From NCBI GenBank assembly GCA_008360975.2, contig VLJF02000033.1, forward strand, positions 3,906,001-3,970,000: 64,000 bases of DNA, in the 5' to 3' direction. Position numbers and translations under genes: made by a program. Positions 45,207-55,959 of this stretch are shown here, piece by piece. The notes beneath the pieces are model-generated. The model was given only the letters and a program-made list of their open reading frames with translations, was not told where the DNA came from and ran no database searches. The stretch's first letter is position 1; each line of letters begins with the position of its first letter. This stretch comes from Lichenostomus cassidix. Lineage: Eukaryota; Chordata; Aves; Passeriformes; Meliphagidae.

Positions 45207-47629
45207 GATTCCCGGAGGGCTTTCCTGGGGCCTTGTTTTGGTGCGGGGAGGTGGTCGGGGGGCTTTGCTGAGGGCCGGAAAGGGTCTGGGGGAGATTTTT
45301 GGGGTTTTTTGGGGGTCTGGAGGGGTTTTGTGAGGCTTTTTTGGGGGTTGGGGGGATTTTCTGAGGTTCTTCCGGGTTTTTTGGGGATTTTTTTGGGGGT
45401 CTGGGGGGATTTTCTGAGGTTCTTCCGGGTTTATTTGGGGGTTTTTGGGGCCTTTTTTGGGGCCTTTTTTGGGGTCTTTTTGAGGCTTTTAGGGATCTCC
45501 AGAATTCCCGGTTGGAATTCCCTCCCTGAGGAATTTTTTTTTAGGGATTTTTCCCTCCATAAATCGGGAAATCAGGAGGGAATTTGGGGGAATTTTAACC
45601 TTTTCCTCCTTTTTTTTCAGGAGCTCTCGACTTTCCCCTTCCCCCTCAAGGCTTCGGAGCTGCGAATTCCCAAACTTTTCCCCCCAAAAAAATTATAAAT
45701 TCCCGAGGGATTTTCGGGATTCTCTGGAAAACGGAGGGGGAGGGGGGAACCCCAGCGACCCCCCTCCCCCCGGAGCGAGGCAGCGCCAGGTAAATTTGGG
45801 ATTTTAGCCCAAAAAAAGCCGCAAAAACGGGAAAAAATTGGGATTTTCGGGAAGATTTGTGGGTTGGGTGTGTGAAAAAAGCATCGTTTTGCCCAAAATT
45901 TGGGGTTTTTGCATCAAAATTTGGGTTGTTTTGGTGTTTTCCGTGTGGGATTTGGGAAGTTTGGATGCCTAAAAGAGGTTGGATTGGTTAAAAATGGGAA
46001 TTAAGGAGGAATTTTGGGGAGGAATTGCTGAGTTTGGGGTCTGGGAGGAGGGAAAGGAGTGAAAATCCTCCCAAAAATTCAGGAATTGGGTGGTTTGACC
46101 TCAAAAATTCCTCGTGGGAATGGGAAAAAAAGGGAATATTTCACTCCCAGCCCCAAAATTTAGGAATTTTTTGGAGATTTGATGGGATTTAATCAATTGG
46201 CTCCTTCCCAGGAGGGAAGGGAAAATCCCACGTTTTGCTCACTCAGCACCTCCAGCTGCAGCCGGAGCCACGTTTGGGGCAAAACTCCCCGATTTTGGCC
46301 AAAAATCCCCAGAATTTTGGACAAAACCTTCCGGATTTGGGTGGAAATCCCGAGGTTTTGAGTGAAAAAAGCAGAATTTTGGGTCAAAAACCCAGGATTT
46401 TGGGTCAAATCCCAGGATTTTTGGATCACAACTTCCAGATTTGGGTCAAACCCTCCGGATTTAGCGGCAAAGCCCACAATTTTGGGGGCAAATCCCTGGA
46501 TTTTGGAGCCAAACCCCGCAGGTAATTCCCTCCCCCACCTCTCTTTTCCCAACTTTTCCCCCTAAATTCACTTTTCCCACTTTTTTTCCTTCCTTTTCAA
46601 CCGCTTTTCCGGGTTTTTTTTGGGCGTTTTTAGGGGATTTTGGGGGTTTTTTTGGCATTTCCTGTTTCCCCCTCCTTTCCCAAGGGATTCCCTTTGTCCC
46701 CAACCCTTTTCCAGCCCATTTTTTGGGATCAAATCTCACTTTTCCGGGTTTTTTTTGCTCTTTAATTCCCCTTTTCCGCCGCCGACGTGGCCCGGGGCAG
46801 AGTTTAACCCTTGAGCTTCTCCCGGATTGAGCAATCCTGGAGCTTTTTCCCTTTTTTTGGGTTTTTTTTTTTTTGAGTTTTCTCTGTTTTTTTTCTCTTT
46901 TTCCCGTTTTATTTCAACCCTCCCATAGTTTTTCCCCTTTTTTCTGGTTTTTTTTGGCATCTCCCTGCTTTTTTTCCCCTTTTTCCAGGTTTTTTTTTTT
47001 GAGATCTCCTGGATTTTTTCCCCTTTTTCCCTGTTTTTTTCTTTTTTTGAGCTCTCCCTGCTTTTTTATCTATTTTCCCTTCATTCCTCCATTTCCCCCC
47101 TTTTTTCTCTATTTTTTTTCTGTTTTCCACCCTTTTTTCTCCTTTTTTTCCCATTTTTTTCCATTTTTTTGTCCCTTTTTTCCCCCCTTCTTCAACCCCA
47201 AATTCGGGGAACATTTAAATCCTCAAATCCCATGGATTTTATCCCATTTTTTCCACCCTTTTGGGTTGAAAATCCTCCCTGGAACAAATCTGAGTTGAAA
47301 TTTAACAGAATTGGACTTTGCCCTCCCAGAAGGGAACTGGATTTGCTTTTTCCCCACTTTTTAAAGCAATTTTGGCTCATTTTCAATTCAATTTTAGGGA
47401 ATTTTTAAATGAATTTTAGGGAATTTTTAGGATTTTATTGCCTATTTGCTCCAATTTGCTTTCCTCACTTTTTTAAAATCCTTTTTTTGCCGTTTTTTAG
47501 GGGATTTTGGGGCTATTTTGGTCCCAAAACTGAGGTTTCAGTTCCTCTTTGGGGTGTGGCTTTGCTGCTTTGGGGTTTTGGCTTCCGGGGGAAAATTTTG
47601 GGGCAAAATAAGTAATTTTTGGGGCTGAA

Positions 47630-48830
47630 ATTTGGGAATTGTGGAGTTTTTGTGTTCCTAGTTTGGGAATTGAGGCTTTTTCCTGCCTGAAATTTGGGAA
47701 TTTTGGGGGTTTTTTTGCCACTAATTAGGGATTTGTGGCTTTTTTGTGTCCATAATTTTGGGAATTGTGGCTTTTCTGTCGTTTTAACTCAGGAAATGTT
47801 CCTGAAATTTGGGAATTGTGGCTTTTTGGGTCCCTTAATTTAGAAATTGTGGTTTTTCCTTGTCCCTAATTTAGAAATTGGGACTTTTCCATACTTGAAA
47901 TGTGGGAATTGCCACTTTTCTGTGCCTGAAATTTGGGAATTGTGACTCTCTGGGTTCCCCTAATTTTGAAACTGTGACTTTTTTGTGTCCTTAATTTTGG
48001 AAATTTCAGCTTTTCCATACCTGAAATTTGGGAATTGTGACTTTTTGGTTCTCCAAACTTAAAAATTGTAACATTTTTATGCCTGAAATTTGGGAATTGT
48101 GACTTTTCCTTGTCCCTAATTTTGGGAATTTTGGCTTTCCATACTTGAAATTTGGGAATTGTGACTTTTTGGTTCTCCTAATTTAGAAATTGTAACTTTT
48201 CTGGGCCTGAAATTTGGGAATTGTGACTTTTTGGTTCCCCTAACTTGGAAATTGTAACTTTTCTATGCCTGAAATTTGGGAATTGTGTCTTTTCCTCATC
48301 CCTAATTTTGGGAATTTCACCTTTTCCATACCCAAAATTTGGGAATTTTAGCTTTTCTCTGTCCATAACTTGGAAATGGTGACCTTTCCATACCTGAAGT
48401 GTGGAAATCGTGACTTTTCTGTACCTGAAATTTGGGAATTGTGATATTTTGGTTCCCCTGATTTGGAAATTATTTCCTGATTTGGAAGTTGTGACTTTTT
48501 TGTGCCTGAAATTTGGGAATTGTTACTTTTCCATACTTGAAATGTGGGAATTGTGATTTTTCTATGCCTGAAATTTGGGAATTGTGTCTTTTCCTTGTCC
48601 CTAATTTTGGGAATTTTGCCTTTTCCATACCTGAAATTTGGGAATTTTGGCTTTTCCATACCCGAAATTTGGGAATTTTAGCTTTTCTCTGCCCATAACT
48701 TGGAAATGGTGACTTTTCCATACCTGAAGTGTGAAAACCGTGACTTTTCTGTGCCTGAAATTTGGGAATTGCGATATTTTGGTGCCCCTAATGTTGGGAA
48801 TTTCACCTTTCCCACACCCCAAAACTTGTG
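47630..48830. repeat. MGAT1 intron minisatellite, CTGAAATTTGGGAATTGTGACTT unit
   Basis: A unit of about 36-45 bp repeats about 28 times. One higher-order block of about 300 bp is duplicated (48295-48440 resembles 48600-48750). Confidence 0.92.
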
Positions 48831-48878
48831 AATTTTACTTTTCCTAACCCCAAAATCCCGTTATTTCCCCCCAGCCCC

Positions 48879-48884
48879 ATGTGA
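48879..48884 (+). promoter_or_regulatory. MGAT1: Start-stop element (ATGTGA) just before the MGAT1 ATG
   Basis: An ATG directly followed by TGA lies three bases before the MGAT1 start codon (48888), in frame with it, and downstream of the inferred acceptor, so it should be in the mRNA. Start-stop uORFs are known to stall or recycle ribosomes. Confidence 0.7.
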
Positions 48885-48887
48885 AGG

Positions 48888-50222
48888 ATGCTGAAGAAGA
48901 CCAGCCTGGCTCTGTGGGGAGCCGCGCTCTTCCTCGCCTGGAACGGCCTCCTCCTCCTCTTCCTCTGGAGCCGCCCGGCCGTCCTCCCCAATTCCCAAAA
49001 CCCCCAAAATCCCGACAATTCCCACCTCCTGCCCGCCCAGCTGCTCCGCCTGGCTCAGGACGCCGAATCCGAGCTGCGCCTGCAGCGCGAGCTCCTCCTG
49101 CAGATCCAGAAGTTCAGCCAGCTCCACCAACTCCAGCACCACAAAAAAACCCCCAAACCGCCCCAAGCGGCCGCGCCGAGCGAGGCGGAGTTCCCGGTGA
49201 TCCCGGTGCTGGTGCTGGCGTGCGACAGGAGCTCCGTGCGCCGCTGCCTGGATAAACTGCTGCGCTACCGGCCCAGCGCCCGCCGCTTCCCGGTCATCGT
49301 TTCGCAGGACTGCGGCCACGCCGAGACCGCCAGGGTCATCGCCTCCTACGGCCAGTCGGTGTCCCACATCCGCCAGCCGGACCTCAGCGACATCCCGGTG
49401 CCGCCGGAGCACCGCAAATTCCAGGGTTATTACCGCATTTCCCGGCATTACCGCTGGGCGCTCGGCCAGGTGTTTCGTACTTTCCGCTACCGCGCCGCCA
49501 TCGTGGTGGAGGACGACCTGGAGGTGGCTCCGGATTTTTTCGAGTATTTCCAGGCGGTTTTCCCGCTGCTGCAGAGGGATCCCAGTTTGTGGTGTATTTC
49601 GGCGTGGAATGACAACGGCAAGGAAGCCATGGTGGATCCGGGGAGGGCGGAGCTGCTTTACCGCACGGATTTTTTCCCGGGCTTGGGTTGGTTGCTCCTG
49701 GCGGAACTTTGGGATGAGTTGGAACCCAAATGGCCGGCGGCTTTTTGGGACGATTGGATGAGGCAGCCGGAGCAACGCCGCGGTCGTTCCTGCGTGCGGC
49801 CGGAGGTGTCCAGGACGATGACCTTCGGCCGCAAGGGCGTCAGCCACGGGCAGTTCTTCGATCAATACCTGAAGTTCATCAAACTCAACGACCGCTTCGT
49901 GCCTTTCACCCAACTGGACCTTTCTTACCTCAAAAAGGAGGAATACGAAAAATTCTTCCTGCAGCAGGTTTATTCAGCCCCCGAAATCCAACTGGAGGAG
50001 CTGCAGAAGGATCCTGGCAGGGATTCTGGGGCGGTGAGGCTCCAATATCGGGGCAGGGATTCCTTCAAGGCGATGGCCAAAGCCTTGGGGTTGATGGATG
50101 ACCTCAAATCCGGCGTTCCCCGCGCCGGCTACCGCGGCATCGTCAGCTTCGTGTGCCGCGGCCGCCGCGTCTTCCTGGCTCCTCCCTCGGACTGGACGGG
50201 CTACGACCCCTCCTGGAGCTGA
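48888..50222 (+). CDS. MGAT1: MGAT1, N-acetylglucosaminyltransferase I, single coding exon
   Basis: GnT-I transfers GlcNAc from UDP-GlcNAc to the alpha-1,3 arm of Man5GlcNAc2 in the medial Golgi, the first step to hybrid and complex N-glycans. The 444-residue protein (human 445) is a type II Golgi protein: short cytosolic MLKK, a hydrophobic anchor at about 6-27, a Gln/His-rich stem to about 100, then the GT-A catalytic domain. Family motifs include ACDRSSVRRCLDKLL, VSQDCGH, the metal-binding EDD at 208-210 in VVEDDLEVAPDFFEYF, SAWNDNGKE, YRTDFFPGLGWLL, FWDDWMR and TFGRKGVSHGQFFDQ. It ends GYDPSWS. The gene maps with TRIM7, TRIM41 and RACK1 in human 5q35. The start is preceded by a start-stop uORF. 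Confidence 0.98.
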   Translation: MLKKTSLALWGAALFLAWNGLLLLFLWSRPAVLPNSQNPQNPDNSHLLPAQLLRLAQDAESELRLQRELLLQIQKFSQLHQLQHHKKTPKPPQAAAPSEAEFPVIPVLVLACDRSSVRRCLDKLLRYRPSARRFPVIVSQDCGHAETARVIASYGQSVSHIRQPDLSDIPVPPEHRKFQGYYRISRHYRWALGQVFRTFRYRAAIVVEDDLEVAPDFFEYFQAVFPLLQRDPSLWCISAWNDNGKEAMVDPGRAELLYRTDFFPGLGWLLLAELWDELEPKWPAAFWDDWMRQPEQRRGRSCVRPEVSRTMTFGRKGVSHGQFFDQYLKFIKLNDRFVPFTQLDLSYLKKEEYEKFFLQQVYSAPEIQLEELQKDPGRDSGAVRLQYRGRDSFKAMAKALGLMDDLKSGVPRAGYRGIVSFVCRGRRVFLAPPSDWTGYDPSWS

Positions 50223-50239
50223 GGCCTGGCCTGGGGGGC

Positions 50240-50900
50240 GTTTGCCCCGATTTTGGGGGGTTTGGGGTGGATTTGGGGTGGATTTGGAGCTTGCGGGGTG
50301 GAGTGGGTGAGTTGTTTTCCAGAATAAAAGGTGAAAAAATGGGGAATTCTCCCCGAAATTCTGGGTTGGTTTCGTTGCCACTTCCATCCAATCTTCATCC
50401 ACCCCTTTTGGACTTAAATTTGGGTTTTTTGGGGTGGATTTGGGGCCTGCGGGGTGAAACAGGTGAGCACTTTTCCAGAATAAAAGGTGAAAAAATGGGG
50501 ACTTCACCCCAAAATTCTGGGTTGGTTTCATTGACACTTCCATCTGAATTTCATCCATCCCTTTTGGGCTTAGATTTGGCTTTTTTTGGGTGGACTTGGT
50601 ACCTGCAGCATGGATCAGGTGAGTTCTTTTCCAGAATAAAAGGTGAAAAAATGGGGGATTCTCCCTGAAATTCTGGGTTTTTGTCACTGCCGCTTCCATC
50701 CCTGCATTCAGCTATTAAAAAAAAAAAAATTGTTAAATTTGGCTTTTTTGGGGTGGTTTTGGTGCAGATTTGGGGCAGATTTTGCATTCACCAGCACTGT
50801 CATGGGGTTAAAGCAGAGTGGGGAATTATTTTCATGAATAAAAGGTGAAATGGGGGATTCTCCCCAAAATTGCAGGTTTATTTCGCTGCCAATTCCATCT
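50240..50900 (+). repeat. MGAT1 3' repeat array with a poly(A) signal in each unit
   Basis: A unit of about 155-200 bp occurs at least four times, and a fifth partial time. Each unit has TTTTCCAGAATAAAAGGTGA, then CCC(C/G)AAATTCTGGGTT, then TTCCATC and TTTTGG. AATAAA occurs near 50324, 50480, 50635 and 50837. The first should serve MGAT1. Confidence 0.92.
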
Positions 50901-51685
50901 GAGCTTCATCCTTGCATGTACCTGTTGAAAAAATTCCTTTTTAGGTTAAAAAAACCCCTCAAATTTGGCTTTTCAGGGGGAATTTTTGGGTCTTGCAGGG
51001 AGGAATGTCCCACTGACCCTCGTTTTGGGGGAGAAAAAGCATCTTTTTGAGCATGGAAAGTTAAAAAATGACACAAAATCTCAGAGTTTTATTTCATCCT
51101 AATAAATTTGAATTAAAATAGCGGGGAAGCGATGGAGTGGGAAACTGGGCAAACTGGTGACACTGGGAGGGATTTGTGTCTCAAGCAGGATTTGGGTTAA
51201 ATCCAGAAGGGTTTTGAAACACTTTTTCTGCCAGATGAAACCAGCAGGAGGGATGACAATCTTGAAAGAGATTTCAGGTCGGAGCCACAATTTAATTTAA
51301 AAAAACTAAAATAAAACTACATATATAGAAAGAAACTGGTTTAAAAACCATAAAATCGGAGTTCAGGCTGGGGGGGTCGCAGTCCAGTGGAAGTTCTGCT
51401 CCTCCTATATCCATCCAGTGCTGCCGATGTCCCCAAGTCCCCAAACCTGATGAAATTGGCTCAAATTCAGGTGGGAATGCCCAGTGCCTCCGCCAGGGGG
51501 AGGAATTTCACAAGGGAATGAGGGAATCCTGTGAGGCACTGCACAGAGTCCCTCAGAACAGGCCGGGAGTCCCGCCGGGAGCAACTGCCATGGCTCTGAG
51601 GGGCTTCCCACGGGCTCGGGGTCTCTCCCAGGTATCTCTGCTCCTGCCGGGGCTGCAGGACGTCTCTGCTCCATCCCGGACTCAC
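50900..51685. other. Intergenic sequence with a minus-strand AATAAA and no recognisable gene
   Basis: Tandem repeats stop here and the base composition becomes mixed. On the minus strand AATAAA lies near 51091, and there is a long A/T tract at 51290-51360. Open frames of 63-126 codons show no domain I recognise. Confidence 0.5.
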
Positions 51686-51750
51686 CACAGCGGTTCCTTG
51701 GCCTCCTGCCCAGCCCGGGACATTCCAGGCTTTTTTTCCTCTCCCGACAT
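51686..51750 (-). pseudogene. Orphan first-exon-like segment of a lectin-type gene
   Basis: An ATG at 51750 opens a 21-codon frame (MSGEEKKPGMSRAGQEAKEP...) that ends at a perfect donor (CTGTG|GTGAGT). A TATA box (TATAAAA, 51792-51798) lies 42 nt upstream. The promoter block and the segment around TGGAATGTCCCGG...GGGCAGGAGGCCAA are repeated near 56.6 kb. No TM or C-type lectin exon follows on this strand before 51090, so it is probably a duplicated 5' end left without a body. Assignment to the lectin family rests on the shared promoter and is inference. Confidence 0.45.
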
Positions 51751-51965
51751 TTTGAGGAAAGGTCTGGAAGCTTCGCTCCCCTCACGGACCCTTTTATACC
51801 CCATGAAAAGCCCGCCTCTCACCCCCATTGGCAACTTTCCCGCCCAAAGCCCACCACTCCTTTTGATTGGCCGACTCTCCCGTCACTCCTCATCCTCACG
51901 CCCTGATTGGCCAGAGCGGCTCTGAGGGGCGATCCCGCCTCATCCCCACATCGCTGCCATGTCTC
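51751..51965 (-). promoter_or_regulatory. Lectin-family promoter block, copy 1, with TATA and CCAAT boxes
   Basis: Read on the minus strand: GGCCAATCAGGGCG, GAGGAGTGACGGG, GGCCAATCAAAAG, GCCAATGGGGGTG, then TATAAAAG and TCCGTGAGGGGAG. The same order of blocks occurs near 57.9 kb and partly near 56.7 kb. Confidence 0.7.
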
Positions 51966-53040
51966 CGCTCCTGACGCGACTCTAATTGCGGTGCGGACTT
52001 TGCAGCTTTTACCTCCTACATTATTTTATTTCTTTTGCATTAAATGTTTCTCCATCCCCTCCACTGTCCCTCGTGTCCTCTCAGCACCAGCAGCCCCGCG
52101 AGGGCTTCAGCTGGGCTGGCAAAGAGGCTCTGCTGGGAGCTCCCAAATCAGTTTGGTTCGGTTCGTTCTGAGGAGAAATTATTTTTGAGGCTCTTTACCT
52201 GTGGAGAGATCCTCCTTTCTCTCCCTCTTCCCCTCCCCTTGGCACTGCTTCGTTGTGCTTCAATCTGCCTCCCTGAAGGAGAAGAGGAAGATTCTGGAAG
52301 ATTCCTGTCCCTTTGCTCAGGTGAGCTCAGGCTGCAAGGAGGGAAGAATTTCCCACAAAAAACAACATTCCCAGTTTTAGGATCAATTTTTTTTCGTGAT
52401 CAGCCTCCCCTTGACTGCAGCAACCACCTGAACAAGCTGCCCCAGGGCAGCCGTGTGTTGTTTCACACTGCTGACCACAAGAGCCACCTTCGCCCTCAGG
52501 GAGGACAGCGACCACCGGCGCCTCAAGGCCATTTATGGGGTGGAAAAAGAGCTTTGGGTGATGTTTGTCTCAGGAGGGACGGAAATCGGGGGGGTCAGGG
52601 CGGAGGAGCTGCGGAAATGGGGCTCTGGCTTGGCTGGGTGCTCGCTGCAGAGTGTAAAAACCACCTCAGCCAGGTCATTTTCTCTTAAATGGGGATAAAG
52701 TGGTGATTTTGGGGTGTTTCAGGAGGTGCTTGGGGGGTTCTCAGCCCCTCGGAGAGGAGCAAAGCTCCCAAATGCACCATCAGCGATGGTGCCTCACACT
52801 TTTATACCTTTAGTTCCCGTAATTTTGGGTTGTTTTCTACCTTTCCTGCCTCCAACAAATCCAGTCCCATCCTGGTTTCCAAAGGGAGCAGCTGACTGTC
52901 TCATGGAAGTGACCTAAAAACAAGAAATTAGTGAAAAACTGATTTTCTGAGCTCTTGGGAACATTTTCCATCCTTTCCCCTTGAAGGAGAACCTTATTTC
53001 CAAATGGTCACTCTGTTTTTTGGGATGACCTGGTGGGATT
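51966..53040. other. Intergenic stretch without a recognised gene
   Basis: Ordinary-composition DNA. A plus-strand frame at 52453-52698 (TTRATFALREDSDHRRLK... LWVMFVSGGTE) looks amino-acid-like but I do not recognise it, and it has no clear splice sites or Kozak start. It could be an old gene fragment. Confidence 0.3.
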
Positions 53041-53044
53041 CAAA

Positions 53045-53200
53045 CTCCAGGAAAGACTTTGAGGGAGAAAATCAGGAAAATTCCTTTATGGAAAGGGTTG
53101 TCCAGGTGGAAATTCCCCATCTCTGGGGGGATTGAACAGCCCTGAGTTTGTGGCACTTGGGGACACTCAGGAGTGACTTTGGCACTGCCGAACCCCAAGA
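53045..53200 (+). mobile_element. CR1 LINE 3' fragment, degenerate
   Basis: The run with TTTATGGAAAGGGTTGTCCA, CCCCATCTCTGG, TGTGGCACTTGGGGACAC and CTTTGGCACTGC follows the order of blocks in the 3' end of avian CR1 elements. An internal deletion is apparent. Recognised by eye only. Confidence 0.65.
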
Positions 53201-53643
53201 TTTTTAACAACATTTTCCATCCTCAACAATCCCACCATTCCCTCAGAACCACCCGATTTTCTCTTCCCCACCTTAAATCAGCACATTGGACAGAGGGAGG
53301 AAAAGCTAAAGCCGCCGCTTCGCTCAACCCGAATTTTGAGTTAGTTCGGCTTTTTTTATTGTTAAACTCACGCAGTTTGGGTGATTTTTGATTCTCGGAA
53401 AAGCCGCGGTAGGATTTCTGCCACCACACTCTCCTCGATCCCCTCGGGAGGAACAATTTCTCCCAATTCCTGCCCGGTTGGGAGGCGGAGGATGTGGCAG
53501 GTTTCGCTTTTGCCCGGGGCCGGGCTCTGGGGGTGGCTCCGCTCAGCTCCCCCCGCCCGGGGCCGGGCTGGGCAGGGCTAGCGACCCCCGGCAGGCTCCG
53601 GCCAGCTCGGCCAGGGCCAGCCGGAGCTGCCGCCGGTGCCACC

Positions 53644-55958
53644 ATGGCCACCGAGATCGTTTATGCCGACCTGGAGCTGGGGCAGGGGCAGCGCTGCGGG
53701 GGGAGGCTGCAGCCCCCCGAGCCGGGCTGTGAGTGCGGATTTGGGGGGATTTGGGGAGGATTTGGGGGGATTTTGGGGAGATTTGGGGAGATCTGGGGGG
53801 GATTTGGTTGTGAAAAGTCGCGGGCGGTGCAGGAGGGGAAGGGCTGGGGTGGGATCAGATCCCGATGAGATTTGGGGTTGAATTTCTTGGATGCGCCCGG
53901 CATTGCATCTCTCCGCGACGCAATTAAATGGGACTAATTCCTTAATTAATTCCTCCACTGCGATTCCTTCCCAGGGAATTCCTCCTCGGGATTCCCTCCC
54001 TCGCGATTCCTCCTCCGGGAATCCTACCCCGGATCCTCCCATGGACTTTTCCCCTCGGAATTTCTCCCCCAGGATCCTTCCCGGGGATTTCTCCCGGAAT
54101 TTCTCCCCCAGGAATTCCTTCCCCCGGAATCTTCCCGCTGCGATTCACCCCATGGCATTCCTCCCCGAGCATCGTTCCCCGGGATTTCTCCTCCGAGAAT
54201 CTCTGGGATTCCTCTCCGGGTTTCCTCCCCTGGGAATTCCTCCCGGGATTCCTCCCCCGGTGCCCCGGGAATCCCAGAGTGTGACACCATGCGACCTGCT
54301 GTCCCCTCTGTCCCCTGCAGCTCCAGGCTGTCCTCGGTGGCACCGCGTGGCGCTCGGGGCTGGCTGGACCGGGAATGTCCTGCTGGGAGTGGCCGTGGTG
54401 GCTCTGGGCTGCTCGTGTGAGTGTGGGGAGGGGACAGGGGGGACACGGGGGGACACGGGGACAGCCTGACAGCGGGGAGGTGACCCGGGGGGTTGTGTGG
54501 CCATGGGGAAAATGTCTCGGGTGGGTCGGACAGCCCCGGGCTGAACTCGGGCTCACCCAGAGCCACCATTGCAGCAGCCCCGTGCCCAGCTGGTGGCACA
54601 TGGCTGTTGTCACCCCCAGCACCCCCAAACCCCCCCGGGCAGGCGGCAGGGAGACCCCGATGGCTGCTGGATGTCGGGGAGACCCCCAGAGGGGCAGGGC
54701 TGGGGGAAACCCCCCCAAACCCAGGGCTGCCAGCTGTGCCCGTGTGGGGCAGGGGGTGCTGAGCAGCTCCTCAGCCTGGCCTCAGAGCCTCGGCGCTGCA
54801 CGAGGGGGACAGAGGCTCTGCGGCTCTCGGAGGTGGCACCAGAGCCGCGGTGACACCTCGAGGGGCCACATCCTGTCACCGGCACGAAGCCACCGTGGGT
54901 GGGGACAGCTCTGAGCAGGGGGAGCTCAGGGCTGCACAGTTTGGGGCTGGCAAGGTGCTGTCACTGCTCAGCTCTCTTTCCTTCCCTGCAGCTCTGCTCC
55001 GGCAGCCGGAGAACCAGGGAAGCTACAGGATCAGGAATGGGAATGTTGGAAACGAAACCAACAGCCAGGAGAATGACATTTTGAAGTTGAGGAAAGCTCT
55101 CTGCCTGTCACAGCCACCAGGTAACAACCCTGAGGTGTCTCTGCTCCAAAAGCTTTCCCAAAATCTCGTGGCACACCCAGATCGGAGCCCCAAGGGCAGC
55201 TCTGGGTGTCCCCGGGGACTTGGTGAGGACTTGCTGGACTGACCCAGCTCTGATCCCATTTTCCAGAGGCTCAGGGATGCAGGATTTGCCCCCAGGGCTG
55301 GACACTGGGAGGCACCAAGTGCTACTGGGTTTCCACTGGATACAACTCTTGGAAGAAGAGCCAGGAGGAGTGCAGAAGTCGGGGGGCAACACTGCTGGTC
55401 CTGCAGGATCAGGAGGAGCTGGTGAGGGAATGATGGGGTTGGGAATGTGGGATGGACTGGGGGGCTGGGGGCACCCGGGAAGGGTGAGGAGGTTCCCAAA
55501 ATCCCAGGATCAGCCCCTCCCCGTGTCACCCCCAGGTGCCTCTGAGGGACACAAAGGGTCTCAGTCCTGGGATGAGCACAGACCCATTTTGGGGTGACAA
55601 TCCATTGGCCATCAGGGTCACCGTTTGTCCTTCCACCAGGAATTCCTCAATGACACCCTGCAGAAACGCGGATTCTGGATTGGGCTGTGGATGCCTGAAG
55701 CTGGGAAAGGCTGGATGTGGTTGAATGGCTCCAGCCTGGACAGAGACCGGTGAGCATCAGGGGCCAAGGAAAGCACCCCAATGTCCCCTGGGGGACCCCA
55801 GGGTGACCCAGGCTCTCTCCTGCACCCACAGGTTCCAGGTGGACCTCAAGGAGCAACCTGGACTCTGTGGGGTGATCAAGGGAGACAGGATCAGCTCTGA
55901 CAGCTGCAGTGCAGCAGTGATGCCATGGATCTGCCAGAGAGAAGCCACCAAACTCTGA
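53644..55958 (+). CDS. B-NK/KLRB1-like inhibitory NK C-type lectin receptor, complete in 6 exons
   Basis: A type II membrane receptor of the NK lectin family. Exons: 53644-53728, 54321-54416, 54992-55120, 55267-55421, 55640-55749, 55832-55958 (702 nt, 233 aa), all in phase with good splice sites and a GCCACCATGG start. The cytoplasmic tail carries an ITIM at the very N-terminus (EIVYADLEL, Tyr7), as in chicken B-NK. The TM segment is about 38-60, followed by a stalk with an NET sequon (~81). The C-type lectin-like domain (108-230) has the cysteine pattern C108, C111, C122, C139, C204, C217, C225 and the core FWIGLWMPEAGKGWMWLNGS. Calcium-binding motifs are absent, so protein ligands are expected. 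The convergent neighbour is the likely CLEC2-type partner. KLRB1, KLRF1 or B-NK orthology cannot be separated by eye. Confidence 0.93.
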
Positions 55959-55959
55959 G

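Larger units (their letters stand above)
45010..50222 (+). other. MGAT1: MGAT1 transcribed region with inferred 5' UTR exons
   Basis: Candidate non-coding exons, from splice sites only: one ending at 45205; 45621-45789 (TTTTCAG| ... GCGCCAG|GTAAAT); 46212-46521 (TTCCCAG| ... CCCGCAG|GTAATT). The final exon begins after CCCCCCAG at 48874 and contains the whole coding sequence. The introns contain GGGTCAAA-type repeats (46270-46500) and T/C-rich tracts (46860-47170). Confidence 0.5.

Noticed and set aside
51099..51290. Minus-strand frame as the body of the orphan lectin gene
   Set aside because: It has no cysteine pattern or WxGL-type motif of a C-type lectin domain and no TM segment.
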